A stretch of 64,000 bases of DNA from Paenibacillus barcinonensis (GCF_003217495.1 NZ_QJSW01000001.1:124001-188000); one strand, 5' to 3'. Shown: positions 18,275 through 28,535, counted from the first letter of the stretch. The notes: a model not told the origin generated them from the letters alone. Made by a program: numbers and translations.

Positions 18275-18310
18275 AAAAAGCCCTATCTTTTCTGAAAGAG
18301 AGAGCTTTTT
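18275..18310 (-). terminator. Intrinsic terminator-like hairpin upstream of flgB
   Basis: A 16-bp near-perfect stem (18275-18290 with 18295-18310, loop TCTG) is flanked by U-rich DNA. Read on the minus strand it has one G-U wobble and one mismatch; on the plus strand it has two mismatches, so minus orientation is favoured. It stands about 180 bp before flgB and could end a transcript from the non-coding region or attenuate the flagellar operon. Confidence 0.65.
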
Positions 18311-18928
18311 GTGTGTTTTCAGTAAATTATGAATTTTTTCGTAAATATTCAGTCCCAAATCAAAAATGTGTTAACAATGTTGAAAAACTAGCTTAAACAT
18401 TTTTAAAATTATTGTGAAACTGTTAATCGCTGTTTCTCACAAGGTGAGACATAATCAGAGCTATTTTGGAAGCTTGACTATTTGTTATCTTTAGTATTTT
18501 TTACCGCCATATTAAGGTTTATAGCTACTAGAAAGCGTCTCTTATAAGAAGTTACTTCTGCATCACTTGATCATTCCTCGTCAAAAAATCATCTGAACCC
18601 CTTTTCTTCCTCAACACTTTCTTAACAATTACGTTTACTCTTTCTAATTTATATCTGGGAAACATTTAATGGTTGCTCACTTTTCTAAAAATCAACATAT
18701 TGCGCATTTGTGCAATTTTTCCTCATACTTCACTTGTATAATAAATTCAAATAAAACATTTAAAATTCTTTTAATGGAAATACTTGGTTTTATTTTTATA
18801 TGAATAACCTACCGGTCCTCTGTCCTTTGCCCTGATTAATCTGCGGCACAAGTCCTACTTTTCAGCCTTTTCAATATGTTACTTCTCTTATATCGGTGTT
18901 TTCGTAAGAAAGGTTTAGCTATTCATAA
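18311..18928. other. AT-rich non-coding region between hslU and flgB
   Basis: About 620 bp without a supportable gene on either strand; the longest open frames are short and have no ribosome site. It is bounded by two minus-oriented terminator hairpins. Small inverted repeats are visible: TCTCAC-AAG-GTGAGA near 18437-18450 and ATTGCGCA with TGTGCAAT at 18699-18716. A TATAAT at 18737-18742 (+) has no good -35 box. In B. subtilis codY occupies this position. Confidence 0.6.
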
Positions 18929-18930
18929 AA

Positions 18931-18969
18931 ATAAAAAAAATGTCATCCGTGAGAGTTCACAGATGACAT
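18931..18969 (-). terminator. Intrinsic terminator of the hslVU transcript
   Basis: The stem ATGTCATC-N-GTGA / TCAC-N-GATGACAT (18940-18969) pairs fully on the minus strand, including one G-U wobble. It is followed there by TTTTTTTATTTTTAT. It lies about 105 bp downstream of the hslU stop. Confidence 0.9.
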
Positions 18970-19073
18970 ATAACATATCCGTTCTAATACATGCTCATTA
19001 ACTAGCTTTACATTAAAACTTATAGGTCAACCCAAGCATAATAACTTGCCTTAACCCCTTACAAAAGAGACGG

Positions 19074-20480
19074 CTACAGAATATATTGGCTCAGATCGCG
19101 ATCAGTTGCGATATCATTTAATTTCTCACGTACATACTCTGGTGTAATCACCATATGCTCAAGCGTGAGCTCAGGAGCTTCAAAGGACAGATCCTCCAGA
19201 AGTTTCTCTAAAATGGTATGCAACCGGCGAGCACCTATATTTTCTGTATTCTGGTTAACGGATTCTGCCAACTTCGCAATCTCGCGAATCGCTTCATCGG
19301 AGAACTCGATCTCGATGTTCTCTGTGCGCAGCAAATCCACATACTGCTTCGTTAATGCATTCTGAGGTTCGGTCAAAATAGACACAAACTCATCCAGTGA
19401 AAGGCTATTAAGCTCTACCCGAATCGGGAAACGCCCCTGGAGCTCAGGAATCAGATCCGAAGGTTTGGCTACATGGAACGCACCGGCAGCCATAAACAGA
19501 ATATAATCCGTTTTGACCGGACCATACTTGGTCATCACCGTCGAACCTTCTACGATGGGAAGAATATCACGCTGTACCCCCTCACGAGATACATCAGGGC
19601 CACTTCCACGTCCCTGACTCGCTACTTTATCAATCTCATCTATAAAAATAATGCCTGTCTGCTCTGCACGTCTTATGGACTCCTGAGTTACATCATCCAT
19701 ATCAATCAATTTACTTGCTTCTTCCTGAATCAGCACTTTACGCGCTTCCTTAATCGCCAGTTTACGCTTCTTCGTACGACGCGGCAGCAAGCTGCCAAAC
19801 ATCTCCTGCATGTTCATACCCATCTGATCATTGCCTTGACCAGCAAACATATCCATCATGTTTGGCGTATTATCCTCTACATCAATCTCAATGATGTCAT
19901 CTTCCAGTTTACCCGACAACAGATCAAATCTGATTTTGCGACGGCGCTCTGCCACCCCTGTATCAGGTTCTGGCTCGTCTTGCTCATTCGAAGCATTACC
20001 TGCATTGTTGTTGCCAAAAATCATTTCAAACGGGTTACGCTGATTTTTGGACTTGGACTGAGACGGAGCCAGAATATGTACAATGCGCTCGTTCGCCGCT
20101 TCCTCTGCCTTGTCCTTCACCTTTTCTGTACGCTCAAGCTTCACCATACGCAGTGATGTTTCAATCAGGTCGCGGACCATGGATTCCACATCACGTCCTA
20201 CATATCCTACCTCTGTGAACTTGGTAGCCTCCACTTTGACAAATGGTGCTCCCACCAGCTTGGCAAGACGGCGTGCAATCTCTGTTTTACCAACGCCTGT
20301 AGGTCCAATCATCAGTATATTTTTAGGTACAATGTCATCCTGTGTGTGCTCTGGCAAAAGACTGCGTCGATAACGATTACGAAGGGCTACTGCCACTGAT
20401 TTTTTCGCCTGTTTCTGGCCTACGATATACTTATCCAGTTCGGCAACAATTTGTCTTGGCGTTAAGGCTTGAGTATTCAT
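19074..20480 (-). CDS. hslU: ATP-dependent protease ATPase subunit HslU (ClpY)
   Basis: HslU is the AAA+ unfoldase of the HslUV (ClpYQ/CodXW) protease. Walker A is [17 protein letters not shown] (about residues 59-75), preceded by the family N-terminus [21 protein letters not shown]. Walker B is [10 protein letters not shown]. The C-terminus ends in QYIL, the type of tail that inserts into HslV. The 468 residues cover the family length, including the Asn/Glu-rich I-domain. It lies 117 bp after hslV with a structured spacer between them. Confidence 0.97.
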   Translation of the reverse strand: MNTQALTPRQIVAELDKYIVGQKQAKKSVAVALRNRYRRSLLPEHTQDDIVPKNILMIGPTGVGKTEIARRLAKLVGAPFVKVEATKFTEVGYVGRDVESMVRDLIETSLRMVKLERTEKVKDKAEEAANERIVHILAPSQSKSKNQRNPFEMIFGNNNAGNASNEQDEPEPDTGVAERRRKIRFDLLSGKLEDDIIEIDVEDNTPNMMDMFAGQGNDQMGMNMQEMFGSLLPRRTKKRKLAIKEARKVLIQEEASKLIDMDDVTQESIRRAEQTGIIFIDEIDKVASQGRGSGPDVSREGVQRDILPIVEGSTVMTKYGPVKTDYILFMAAGAFHVAKPSDLIPELQGRFPIRVELNSLSLDEFVSILTEPQNALTKQYVDLLRTENIEIEFSDEAIREIAKLAESVNQNTENIGARRLHTILEKLLEDLSFEAPELTLEHMVITPEYVREKLNDIATDRDLSQYIL

Positions 20481-20525
20481 ACGCTTCCCTCCTGCATGTA
20501 TGTTAAAGTTCGTAAACTACAAGAA

Positions 20526-20592
20526 CAAAGAATCTCCTTAACGTAAGCCAGAGCAGATGCAGCATCTTGCCCCTTTACGGGAGATTTCTTTG
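20526..20592 (-). promoter_or_regulatory. Long imperfect hairpin in the hslV-hslU spacer
   Basis: CAAAGAATCTCC (20526-20537) pairs with GGAGATTTCTTTG (20580-20592) with a one-base bulge. Inside, GTAA pairs with TTAC, and GCAGATGC pairs with GCATCTTGC through another bulge. The fold spans nearly all of the spacer. No U-tract follows on the coding strand, so a processing or translation-ratio role is more likely than termination. Confidence 0.55.
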
Positions 20593-20597
20593 TTTTT

Positions 20598-21140
20598 CTA
20601 CAATTCTTCCACAATAATATTACTGTTCGTATATACACATAGCTCTGAAGCCACCTGAAGGGATTCGCGTGCGATGTCCTTCGCTTCCATCTGCACAGCG
20701 TTACGTTTCAACGCCCGCGCAGCAGACAGCGCAAAATTACCACCTGAACCGATCGCGATGATATCATCATCCGGTTCAATAATCTCGCCTCCGCCTGAAA
20801 TAAGCAGCATGCCCGTTTTATCCATGACGATCAGCAGTGCCTCAAGCTTACGCAGAATACGGTCCTGCCGCCAGTCTTTCGCTAGTTCTACCGCAGCCCG
20901 TTGCAAATTACCGTGATGCTCTTCAAGCTTACCCTCGAATTTTTCAAACAATGTAATTGCATCGGCCACAGAACCTGCGAATCCGGCAACAACCTGTCCG
21001 CGGTATAAACGTCTTACCTTTTTGGCTGTATTTTTCATTACAACGCTCTGGCCCATCGTTACCTGACCATCGCCTGCAATCGCCGCCTTGCCATTATGAC
21101 GGACAGCACAGATCGTTGTCGCATGAAATGACATATCCAT
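20598..21140 (-). CDS. hslV: ATP-dependent protease peptidase subunit HslV (ClpQ/CodW type)
   Basis: HslV is the proteasome-beta-like peptidase chamber partnered with HslU. Family landmarks are [31 protein letters not shown] and [17 protein letters not shown]. The Bacillus-type N-terminus SFHATTI precedes the conserved TT. Two starts are possible. ATG 21140 has GGGGAGG eight bases upstream and gives [12 protein letters not shown] 21134 gives MSFHATT, which would expose Ser after Met removal as in CodW but is 14 bases from the ribosome site. The choice affects the catalytic N-terminus. Confidence 0.95.
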   Translation of the reverse strand: MDMSFHATTICAVRHNGKAAIAGDGQVTMGQSVVMKNTAKKVRRLYRGQVVAGFAGSVADAITLFEKFEGKLEEHHGNLQRAAVELAKDWRQDRILRKLEALLIVMDKTGMLLISGGGEIIEPDDDIIAIGSGGNFALSAARALKRNAVQMEAKDIARESLQVASELCVYTNSNIIVEEL

Positions 21141-21164
21141 GAAATCTGCCTCCCCACGAATAAT

Positions 21165-22502
21165 TTATACGCGTTCTGGAACGGTTAGACCTTCGGAAGC
21201 AGCAAACCGGGCGATCCCATCCAGGGCACGCTTGGCAAGTGCTTCATTTTTTTCTTTTTTGTTTCGAATTTTAGTTTCCAGTTTCGGAAGCAAGCCAAAG
21301 TTTGCGTTCATCGGCTGGAAGTGCTTGAAGTCGGCTGTTGTAATATATTGAGCCATGCTTCCTAGCGTAGTTTCTACTGGCAGTACGACGAGTTCCTGAC
21401 CCAGTACCGCTTTGGCCGCGTTCATACCGGCAATCAGACCGGATGCCGCAGACTCCACATACCCTTCCACTCCTGTCATCTGGCCTGCAAAGAACAGATT
21501 CGGACGCTCTTTGAACTGGTATGTTGGACGAAGCAGCTTCGGTGAGTTAATAAACGTATTACGATGCATCACACCGTAACGTACAAACTCTGCATTCTCA
21601 AGACCTGGGATCAGAGAGAATACCCGTTTTTGTTCTCCCCATTTCAGATGGGTCTGGAAACCAACCAGATTGTAGAGTGTGCCAGCCGCGTTGTCTTGTC
21701 TGAGCTGTACTACAGCATGCGGCAATTCACCTGTATGCGGGTTAACCAGCCCTACTGGCTTCATAGGACCAAACAAGGCGGTTTGTTTACCACGCTTCAT
21801 CATGACTTCGATCGGCATGCAGCCTTCGAAATAAATTTCTTTCTCAAACTCTTTAAGCTGGGCAACCTCGGCGTTAATAAGCGCTTCGTAGAAGATGTCG
21901 AACTCTTCCTCCGTCATCGGACAGTTCAGATAAGCGGCTTCTCCTTTATCATAACGGGAGGCCAGATATACCTTGTTCATATCAATTGAATCTTTTTCAA
22001 TAATCGGTGCTGCTGCATCATAAAAATAGAAATATTCCTCACCCATCAGTGCCTTGATTTGCTCAGACAACGCTGGCGAAGTAAGCGGCCCTGTAGCTAC
22101 AACGACAATACCGTCTTCAGGCAAAGCCGTGAGCTCTTCATTCACCACTTCGATAAGCGGATGCCGATGCAGCGTGGATGTAATTTCACCCGAGAAGCCA
22201 TCCCGATCCACCGCCAAAGCACCGCCTGCTGGAACAGCATGCCGATCAGCAGCGCCAAGAACCAGAGAGTTCAGCATTCTCATTTCTTCTTTCAAAACAC
22301 CTACTGCATTCGCAAGGCCATTGGCACGTAGCGAATTGCTGCAGACCAGTTCGGCAAATTTATCGGTATGATGAGCCGGCGTCTTGACAACCGGTCTCAT
22401 CTCATATAGCTTAACTCGCACACCACGGCTGGCAATCTGCCATGCTGCTTCTGATCCAGCCAGTCCAGCACCAATCACCGTTACTTGTTGTTCACTTATC
22501 AA
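21165..22502 (-). CDS. trmFO: tRNA (uracil-5-)-methyltransferase TrmFO, folate/FAD-dependent
   Basis: TrmFO makes 5-methyluridine at position 54 of tRNA using methylene-tetrahydrofolate and FADH2. The FAD motif [16 protein letters not shown] is at the N-terminus, followed by YEMRP and [16 protein letters not shown], both diagnostic. The C-terminal FAD region is [19 protein letters not shown]. The start is TTG 22502 with GGGGG nine bases upstream; 445 residues. In B. subtilis xerC separates this gene from hslV; here only 24 bp do. Confidence 0.97.
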   Translation of the reverse strand: MISEQQVTVIGAGLAGSEAAWQIASRGVRVKLYEMRPVVKTPAHHTDKFAELVCSNSLRANGLANAVGVLKEEMRMLNSLVLGAADRHAVPAGGALAVDRDGFSGEITSTLHRHPLIEVVNEELTALPEDGIVVVATGPLTSPALSEQIKALMGEEYFYFYDAAAPIIEKDSIDMNKVYLASRYDKGEAAYLNCPMTEEEFDIFYEALINAEVAQLKEFEKEIYFEGCMPIEVMMKRGKQTALFGPMKPVGLVNPHTGELPHAVVQLRQDNAAGTLYNLVGFQTHLKWGEQKRVFSLIPGLENAEFVRYGVMHRNTFINSPKLLRPTYQFKERPNLFFAGQMTGVEGYVESAASGLIAGMNAAKAVLGQELVVLPVETTLGSMAQYITTADFKHFQPMNANFGLLPKLETKIRNKKEKNEALAKRALDGIARFAASEGLTVPERV

Positions 22503-22524
22503 AATCGTTTACCCCCATAATATG

Positions 22525-24624
22525 CTAATCCGTTGATTCATCTTCCGTTTCTTCCACCGGCTCCTGATGATCACATGAAGTACATTGTAATCTGGTTCCT
22601 TTTTTGTTTCGTTTCTCGATCATTAAAGATCCACAGCTAGGGCAAGGCTTGGCCGAAGGTTTATCCCAGGATACGAAATCACATTCAGGATACTTGTCAC
22701 ATCCATAGAATATACGTCCTTTTTTACTCCGACGTTCCACAACATGCCCTTCTTTACATTTGGGGCAGGTTACTCCGATATCCTTGATGATCGGTTTGGT
22801 ATTACGACATTCTGGAAAACCTGAGCAGGCAAGAAACTTTCCGAAACGCCCCAGCTTGTAAACAAGCGGCTTGCCGCACTTCTCACAGATTTCATCGGAT
22901 ACCTCGTCCTCAATCTCGATCTCTTTCATTTCTTCCTCGGCAAACTCCAGCCGCTTTTCGAAAGATTCATAGAATTCAGCCAGAACTTTTACCCAGTCTT
23001 CGGAGCCTTCCTCTACATGGTCGAGATCACCTTCCATGTTTGCGGTAAACTCAACATTCAATATTTCCGGGAAAAACTCTTCCATCTGCTCGATGACAAG
23101 CTCTCCGAGTTCGGTTGGCATAAACTTCTTTTCTTCGATAGCCACATATCCGCGTTTCTGAATAGTCTCCAGTGTTGGCGCATATGTACTTGGTCTGCCT
23201 ATGCCCAGCTCCTCCAGCGTTTTAACAAGTCTTGCCTCTGTATAACGCGGCGGTGGCTGCGTAAAATGCTGCTTCGGCTCAATTCCCTGCTGATCAAGCA
23301 CATCTCCGCTTTTTAATGGAGGCAGTAAGCGATCTTCCTCGGTAGTACCATCGTCATTACCTTCAACATACACCTTCATAAAGCCCTGAAAGCGGACTTT
23401 GGAACCCGCCGCCCGGAAAATGGTATCTCCTGCAGCGATATCTACCGAAAGTGTATCCAGAATAGCCGAGGACATCTGACTTGCTACAAAGCGTTCCCAA
23501 ATAAGTTTGTACAATCGGAACTGATCACGACTCATAAAGGATTTAATCGAATCCGGGTCACGCAATACAGAGGTTGGTCTGACCGCTTCGTGTGCGTCCT
23601 GAGCATTGGAAGCTTTTTTGGAATAATTGCGCGGGCTTTCCGGTGCAAAAGCTTCTCCATATTTACCAGTGATATATTCCTTCGCTTCTTCCTGAGCAGA
23701 AGCTGCAATACGTGTCGAGTCAGTACGCATATACGTGATCAGACCAACTGTGCCCTCTTTACCAAGGTCTACACCCTCATAGAGCTGCTGTGCAACCGAC
23801 ATCGTTTTGGAAGCCCGGAAGTTCAGTTTACGCGCCGCTTCCTGTTGCAGGGAGCTCGTTGTAAAGGGAGCCGAAGGATTACGCGTACGCTCCTTTTCTT
23901 TCACTTCCTTGATCGTAAAGTCAGCGCCCTCAATCTGTTTGAGAATGGCCTGTACTTCCGCTTCACTGCCCAGCTCTGTTTTCGTACCGTTTAATTTATG
24001 GAACTTCGCTTCAAACGGATTACCATCTGCACTGAGTTTAGCAGTGATGCTCCAGTATTCTTCCGGCTCGAACTCATCAATCTCGTTCTCACGATCCAGA
24101 ATAATTTTGACCGCAACGGATTGAACCCGCCCTGCGGAAAGGCCTTTTTTGACTTTCTTCCATAATAGTGGACTGATCTTGTAGCCCACAAGCCGGTCGA
24201 GAATACGTCTGGCTTGCTGTGCATTGACGAGGTCCATATTAATTTTGCGCGGCGTTTTGAATGCGTCCTTAACTGCCTGCTTCGTAATTTCATTAAATAC
24301 AACCCGGCAGTCGGCCGTGTCATCCAGTTCAAGCGCATGTGCCAGATGCCAGGCAATCGCTTCTCCCTCACGATCGGGGTCGGCTGCGAGATATACTTTT
24401 TTGACTTTTTTGCGCGCATCCTTGAGTTCCTTCAATACTGAACCTTTACCGCGGATCGTAATATATTTCGGATTAAAATCGTTCTCTACCTCAACGCCGA
24501 TCTGACTTTTTGGCAAATCGCGAACATGTCCCATTGAAGCTTTCACGATGAACTTGCTGCCTAAGTATTTGCCAATCGTCTTCGCCTTTGAGGGCGACTC
24601 CACGATTACGAGTGCATCCGCCAT
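22525..24624 (-). CDS. topA: DNA topoisomerase I (type IA)
   Basis: TopA relaxes negative supercoils. The Toprim domain opens the protein ([19 protein letters not shown]; later [15 protein letters not shown]). The active-site Tyr lies in [13 protein letters not shown]. Three C-terminal four-Cys zinc fingers follow (CEKCGKPLV...; [10 protein letters not shown]...; CPSCGSLMI...). The ATG at 24624 follows GGGAGGAGG by eight bases and gives 699 residues. A frame extending to 24696 adds a non-conserved 24 residues read from the structured leader. Confidence 0.97.
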   Translation of the reverse strand: MADALVIVESPSKAKTIGKYLGSKFIVKASMGHVRDLPKSQIGVEVENDFNPKYITIRGKGSVLKELKDARKKVKKVYLAADPDREGEAIAWHLAHALELDDTADCRVVFNEITKQAVKDAFKTPRKINMDLVNAQQARRILDRLVGYKISPLLWKKVKKGLSAGRVQSVAVKIILDRENEIDEFEPEEYWSITAKLSADGNPFEAKFHKLNGTKTELGSEAEVQAILKQIEGADFTIKEVKEKERTRNPSAPFTTSSLQQEAARKLNFRASKTMSVAQQLYEGVDLGKEGTVGLITYMRTDSTRIAASAQEEAKEYITGKYGEAFAPESPRNYSKKASNAQDAHEAVRPTSVLRDPDSIKSFMSRDQFRLYKLIWERFVASQMSSAILDTLSVDIAAGDTIFRAAGSKVRFQGFMKVYVEGNDDGTTEEDRLLPPLKSGDVLDQQGIEPKQHFTQPPPRYTEARLVKTLEELGIGRPSTYAPTLETIQKRGYVAIEEKKFMPTELGELVIEQMEEFFPEILNVEFTANMEGDLDHVEEGSEDWVKVLAEFYESFEKRLEFAEEEMKEIEIEDEVSDEICEKCGKPLVYKLGRFGKFLACSGFPECRNTKPIIKDIGVTCPKCKEGHVVERRSKKGRIFYGCDKYPECDFVSWDKPSAKPCPSCGSLMIEKRNKKGTRLQCTSCDHQEPVEETEDESTD

Positions 24625-24663
24625 AGGTCCATCCTCCTCCCAGTCATGAAACTGTTTCTTGCC

Positions 24664-24750
24664 ATATAAGTTGAACTTTGGATTTACACGTGACACTCCG
24701 ATGACAAAGCTACCTTCGAATATGAGTGTAAATGATGTTTCAACTTATAT
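24664..24750 (-). promoter_or_regulatory. Nested inverted repeats in the topA leader
   Basis: Perfect 12-bp arms ATATAAGTTGAA (24664-24675) and TTCAACTTATAT (24739-24750) enclose perfect 8-bp arms ATTTACAC (24682-24689) and GTGTAAAT (24726-24733). ACACTC (24693-24698) can instead pair with GAGTGT (24724-24729), which overlaps the inner arm, so two alternative folds are possible. The element fills most of the dprA-topA spacer. Confidence 0.6.
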
Positions 24751-24812
24751 AGTTCATGTACTTTCATTTTCATATTTTATATATTCCACATACTGCACAG
24801 GTTGCAGCATCG

Positions 24813-25943
24813 TCATACCCTTGCATATTTGGTTCCAGGTAATTGGCTAATCTGCTTTTTTATGATTAAAGATAACAGAACTGAATGTAAATGTCCAAAA
24901 TCCCAGCCTAACTGCTCAATCAGTTGATCAAAGGATTGCTCTTCCTGCTCAAGTAAAACGATAATCCGCTGTTCATCTACAGACAGCTGTACTTTCGTAA
25001 ACAGCCCTTGTTCTGCATGCCCCTGCATTTCTGCCGAACGTCCTCTATTGTAAGGAAGTTGTTCGGTATTTGGCAAGTCCAAACGATACTCTTCCAACAA
25101 ATCCGCTGCACAAGTGACCAGTTTTGCCCCCTGACGAATCAAATTATGTGCCCCGCGGCTCTTCGGAGAAGTAATGGGTCCAGGAACAGCAAATACATCT
25201 CTGCCTGCCTCAAGCGCCGCATCCGCGGTAATCAGTGAACCGCTGCGTATATCCGCTTCAACAACAAGTGTACCCAGTGTGATGCCGGCTATGATTCGGT
25301 TTCGCTCGGGAAACAACCCCTGCCGTGCTCTCGTCCCGAGTGGGTATTCCGACAAAAGCAGGCCCGTTTCGGCAATTTGCTCCGCAAGGCTTGTATTCTC
25401 GGGAGGATATATATAGTCCATTCCCGTACCAAAGACGGCAATCGTTTTGCCTCCTTCTCGTACAACAGTCTCATGGCACACACGGTCAATTCCTCTCGCT
25501 AGACCGCTGACAATGGTTAGTCCAGCTTGACATAATTGTGATGCAAGCTTCTCACCTACCTTGCGTCCATAAACGGTAGGCATTCTAGTTCCGACCATTG
25601 CAATCGCAGGAGAATGCAGCAACTGGGAATCCCCCCTGGCATACATTATCCAGGGAGGCTGAACGGTTTCCTTCATTAATATAGGATAATTGGAATCCAG
25701 ATAAGTTATAACCTCGATGCCGCGATTATAAACCTGCTCTCTTCTATATTCAATCCAGCCAGTATTAAAATCTTTGACCAGCCGAGCTGCCTGATCTTTT
25801 CTCAATCCAGCTGCAATCCAATCTGCTTCTTCATAATCGAACAGTTCCGTCAGTGACTGTGAACCTGACATCAATTTGGAGATGCTTTTTCTTCCGATGC
25901 CTTCCATTTCATGCAGTCCGAACAAAATCCAGCGTTCTTCCAT
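24813..25943 (-). CDS. dprA: DNA-processing protein DprA (Smf)
   Basis: DprA loads RecA on incoming single-stranded DNA during transformation. An N-terminal SAM-like/HhH region (MEGIGRKSISKLMSG) precedes the Rossmann-type DprA domain. The domain shows AMVGTRMPTVYGRKVGEKLA, VSGLARGIDRVCHE and a nucleotide-pocket Gly run, then PERNRIIAGIT and SGSLITADAALEAGRDVFAVPG. A C-terminal winged-helix-like region ends the 376 residues. It lies between sucD and topA. Confidence 0.96.
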   Translation of the reverse strand: MEERWILFGLHEMEGIGRKSISKLMSGSQSLTELFDYEEADWIAAGLRKDQAARLVKDFNTGWIEYRREQVYNRGIEVITYLDSNYPILMKETVQPPWIMYARGDSQLLHSPAIAMVGTRMPTVYGRKVGEKLASQLCQAGLTIVSGLARGIDRVCHETVVREGGKTIAVFGTGMDYIYPPENTSLAEQIAETGLLLSEYPLGTRARQGLFPERNRIIAGITLGTLVVEADIRSGSLITADAALEAGRDVFAVPGPITSPKSRGAHNLIRQGAKLVTCAADLLEEYRLDLPNTEQLPYNRGRSAEMQGHAEQGLFTKVQLSVDEQRIIVLLEQEEQSFDQLIEQLGWDFGHLHSVLLSLIIKKQISQLPGTKYARV

Positions 25944-25961
25944 CTCGTTTACCTCCCGTGA

Positions 25962-25980
25962 TGAGAGAAAAACTCTCTCA
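25962..25980 (-). promoter_or_regulatory. Small hairpin just upstream of the dprA ribosome site
   Basis: TGAGAGA (25962-25968) and TCTCTCA (25974-25980) form a perfect 7-bp stem with a 5-base loop. The stem ends a few bases before the GGGAGG ribosome site of dprA. Confidence 0.5.
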
Positions 25981-26005
25981 TATTGTGTGATAAGTTTCGA
26001 AAAAT

Positions 26006-26019
26006 TGCAAGCGTTTACA
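26006..26019 (-). promoter_or_regulatory. Candidate CcpA cre site upstream of dprA
   Basis: TGCAAGCGTTTACA (+ strand) matches the cre consensus TGWAARCGYTWNCW at 13 of 14 positions. On the minus strand its TTGCAA could serve as a -35 box, with CACAAT 17 bases on, so CcpA would block dprA transcription. It lies about 63-76 bp upstream of the dprA ATG. Confidence 0.5.
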
Positions 26020-26053
26020 CTTTTTTTATCCTTACAGCCAGGATTACTTCTTC

Positions 26054-26107
26054 AAAAAAACGCAAAAAAAGCAACCCTTCGTCCTGTAGTAAGGACAAAA
26101 GGTTGCT
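26054..26107 (-). terminator. Intrinsic terminator of sucCD
   Basis: A 15-bp stem (26070-26084 with 26093-26107, 8-base loop) is fully paired on the minus strand including two G-U wobbles. It is followed by TTTTTTTGCGTTTTTTT. It lies 80 bp after the sucD stop. Confidence 0.93.
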
Positions 26108-26186
26108 TACCTTTACCGTCTCCTGAATCAAGGGCTGCAGAAATTAAACATTTCCAAGCCGTTCCTTCTATTATAACGGAATAGGA

Positions 26187-27116
26187 TTAATGTGTCGTGC
26201 ACAGATTCAAAATGCCGCGTTCCTCAAGCACACTTACCAAAGTAGAGCCCATTTCGGCTGGTGTTGGAGCAACTTTGATGCCACATGACTCAAGCTTCGC
26301 AATTTTCTCTTTGGCTGTACCTTTACCACCAGAGATAATCGCTCCCGCGTGACCCATACGTTTACCCGGAGGCGCTGTAACACCACCAATGAATCCAACC
26401 ACCGGTTTCGTCATATTGGCCGCTACCCATTCGGCTGCATCCTCTTCCGCTGTACCACCGATCTCACCAATCATGATTACAGCATGCGTTTGAGGATCTT
26501 CATTAAAGCGTTTCAGGATGTCGATGAACTCGGAGCCTTTAACAGGGTCTCCGCCTATCCCTACCGCAGAAGACTGACCGATGCCACGAGTTGTAAGCTG
26601 ATGAACAGCCTCGTACGTCAGTGTTCCCGAACGGGAAACAACACCAACGTGTCCTGGCATGTGGATGTATCCAGGCATGATCCCGATCTTGCACTCGCCT
26701 GGTGTAATAACACCTGGACAGTTAGGACCGATCAATACTGTATTTTTCCCTTCCATGAAACGGTCCACTTTGACCATATCAAGAACAGGAATACCTTCGG
26801 TAATACAGATGACAAGATCGAGCTCTGCGTCAACAGCCTCCATAATGGAATCCGCCGCAAATGCGGGAGGAACATAAATGACGCTCGCTGTTGCGCCAGT
26901 AGCTTCCTTCGCTTCCTGCACCGTATTGAATACCGGCAGGCTGACTACTGAACCGTCTTCCAGCGTGATGTCAACATTAGTTCCGCCTTTACCCGGCGTA
27001 ACACCGCCTACCATCTGGGTTCCATAGTCCAATGCGCCCTTCGTGTGGAACATTCCCGTTGAACCCGTAATGCCTTGCGTAATGACTTTTGTATTTTTAT
27101 CAATCAAAATACTCAC
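26187..27116 (-). CDS. sucD: Succinyl-CoA synthetase (ADP-forming) alpha subunit
   Basis: SucD binds CoA and carries the phosphohistidine in the TCA step succinyl-CoA + ADP + Pi to succinate + ATP + CoA. The CoA-binding Rossmann start is [19 protein letters not shown]. The active-site His lies in [15 protein letters not shown], and [20 protein letters not shown] is typical. The start is GTG 27116; 309 residues. It follows sucC by 63 bp. Confidence 0.97.
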   Translation of the reverse strand: MSILIDKNTKVITQGITGSTGMFHTKGALDYGTQMVGGVTPGKGGTNVDITLEDGSVVSLPVFNTVQEAKEATGATASVIYVPPAFAADSIMEAVDAELDLVICITEGIPVLDMVKVDRFMEGKNTVLIGPNCPGVITPGECKIGIMPGYIHMPGHVGVVSRSGTLTYEAVHQLTTRGIGQSSAVGIGGDPVKGSEFIDILKRFNEDPQTHAVIMIGEIGGTAEEDAAEWVAANMTKPVVGFIGGVTAPPGKRMGHAGAIISGGKGTAKEKIAKLESCGIKVAPTPAEMGSTLVSVLEERGILNLCTTH

Positions 27117-27179
27117 GTTGCTTCACATCCTTACGGTTATTTTTCAATTCCCGGACAGCTCCGGTACGAAGGAATGAAC

Positions 27180-28340
27180 TTATTTTACGAGGGCAACAAT
27201 TTTTTGTGCACCATCGGCCATGGAATCAGCTGGAACGATATTCAGGCCGGATTCGCCCAGAATACGTTTACCCAGTTCCACGTTAGTTCCTTCAAGACGA
27301 ACAACCAGCGGTTTGGTCAGACCAAGCTGCTTCGCAGCTTCAACTACACCGTTGGCAATGACATCACAACGCATGATACCACCGAAGATGTTAACAAAGA
27401 TACCGGCTACTTTGGCATCAGACAAAATAATCTTGAATGCTTCCGTAACTTTCTCTGTGGTCGCACCGCCCCCAACATCAAGGAAGTTGGCAGGGTCGCC
27501 GCCATAATATTTGATGATGTCCATCGTCGCCATCGCAAGTCCTGCACCATTAACCATACAGCCAATGTTGCCGTCAAGCGCTATGTAGCTGAGGTCATAT
27601 TTGGATGCTTCGATTTCCTTTTCATCTTCCTCGTCCAGATCACGAAGCTCTTGAATATCCTTGTGACGGAAGAGAGCATTGGAGTCAAAATTCAGCTTGG
27701 CATCCAGTGCGATAACGTTTCCATCTCCGGTAACAACCAGCGGGTTGATCTCGGCGATCGAGCAATCTTTTTCAACAAATGCCGTGTACAGCGCCAGCAT
27801 AAACTTCACAGCTTTATTCACGAGTTCATTCGGAATTTTGATGCTGTAAGCAAGCTTGCGTGCCTGGAACACTTGCAACCCGATTGCAGGGTCAATAACC
27901 TCTTTGAAAATTTTCTCAGGTGTAGCTTCAGCTACTTCTTCAATCTCCGTACCGCCTTCTTCAGAAGCCATCATGACTACACGACCTGTAGCACGATCAA
28001 CTACAACACCCACGTAATACTCTTTGCGGATATCGCAGCCCTCTTCAATGAGAAGACGTTTCACTTCTTTACCTTCTGGTCCTGTCTGATGGGTTACTAA
28101 TACTTTGCCCAAAATTTCGGATGCATAGGCACGAACTTCCTCTAAGCTCTTTGCCACTTTCACGCCGCCGGCTTTACCCCGACCCCCTGCGTGAATTTGC
28201 GCTTTAACTACAGTCACCGGACTGCCCAGTGCCTCTGCGGCCGCAACCGCTTCATCGACTGTATAAGCAACCTTTCCATTTGGAACGGTAACTCCATACT
28301 GTTTCAGTACTTCTTTTCCTTGATATTCATGGATATTCAT
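27180..28340 (-). CDS. sucC: Succinyl-CoA synthetase (ADP-forming) beta subunit
   Basis: SucC supplies the nucleotide site (ATP-grasp) and succinate pocket. It opens [17 protein letters not shown], with [41 protein letters not shown] and the C-terminal loop [19 protein letters not shown]. It has 386 residues, the full family length. It is first in a two-gene operon with sucD; a promoter with a cre-like sequence lies upstream. Confidence 0.97.
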   Translation of the reverse strand: MNIHEYQGKEVLKQYGVTVPNGKVAYTVDEAVAAAEALGSPVTVVKAQIHAGGRGKAGGVKVAKSLEEVRAYASEILGKVLVTHQTGPEGKEVKRLLIEEGCDIRKEYYVGVVVDRATGRVVMMASEEGGTEIEEVAEATPEKIFKEVIDPAIGLQVFQARKLAYSIKIPNELVNKAVKFMLALYTAFVEKDCSIAEINPLVVTGDGNVIALDAKLNFDSNALFRHKDIQELRDLDEEDEKEIEASKYDLSYIALDGNIGCMVNGAGLAMATMDIIKYYGGDPANFLDVGGGATTEKVTEAFKIILSDAKVAGIFVNIFGGIMRCDVIANGVVEAAKQLGLTKPLVVRLEGTNVELGKRILGESGLNIVPADSMADGAQKIVALVK

Positions 28341-28431
28341 TCTCGAATCCTCCTATCAACATGACTGCAACAAGGCGGGTTGGTAGACGAACAAAAGACA
28401 AATGTTGACTATTTTCACTTAAACCCAATTC

Positions 28432-28459
28432 ATTGTAACATGTTTTTAAAACGCTTTCC
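28432..28459 (-). promoter_or_regulatory. Extended -10 promoter of sucCD with overlapping cre-like site
   Basis: On the minus strand TGTTACAAT gives an extended -10 (TACAAT at 28437-28432) with no clear -35. TTAAAACGCTTTCC at 28446-28459 fits the cre consensus at 12 of 14 positions and lies between the -10 and -35 positions, where CcpA binding would repress. Confidence 0.45.
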
Positions 28460-28535
28460 TTAAAAAATTAATGGTTAATAGACAGCTTTTTGATATGGAT
28501 ATGATCCCTTTTTGTGAATGCTTGGATATATATGG

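Noticed and set aside
18737..18742. TATAAT on the plus strand in the hslU-flgB spacer.
   Set aside because: No -35 box at 16-18 bases and no gene downstream on that strand.
24625..24696. N-terminal 24-residue extension of TopA.
   Set aside because: The conserved type IA start and a GGGAGGAGG ribosome site place the start at 24624; the extension is read from the inverted-repeat leader.
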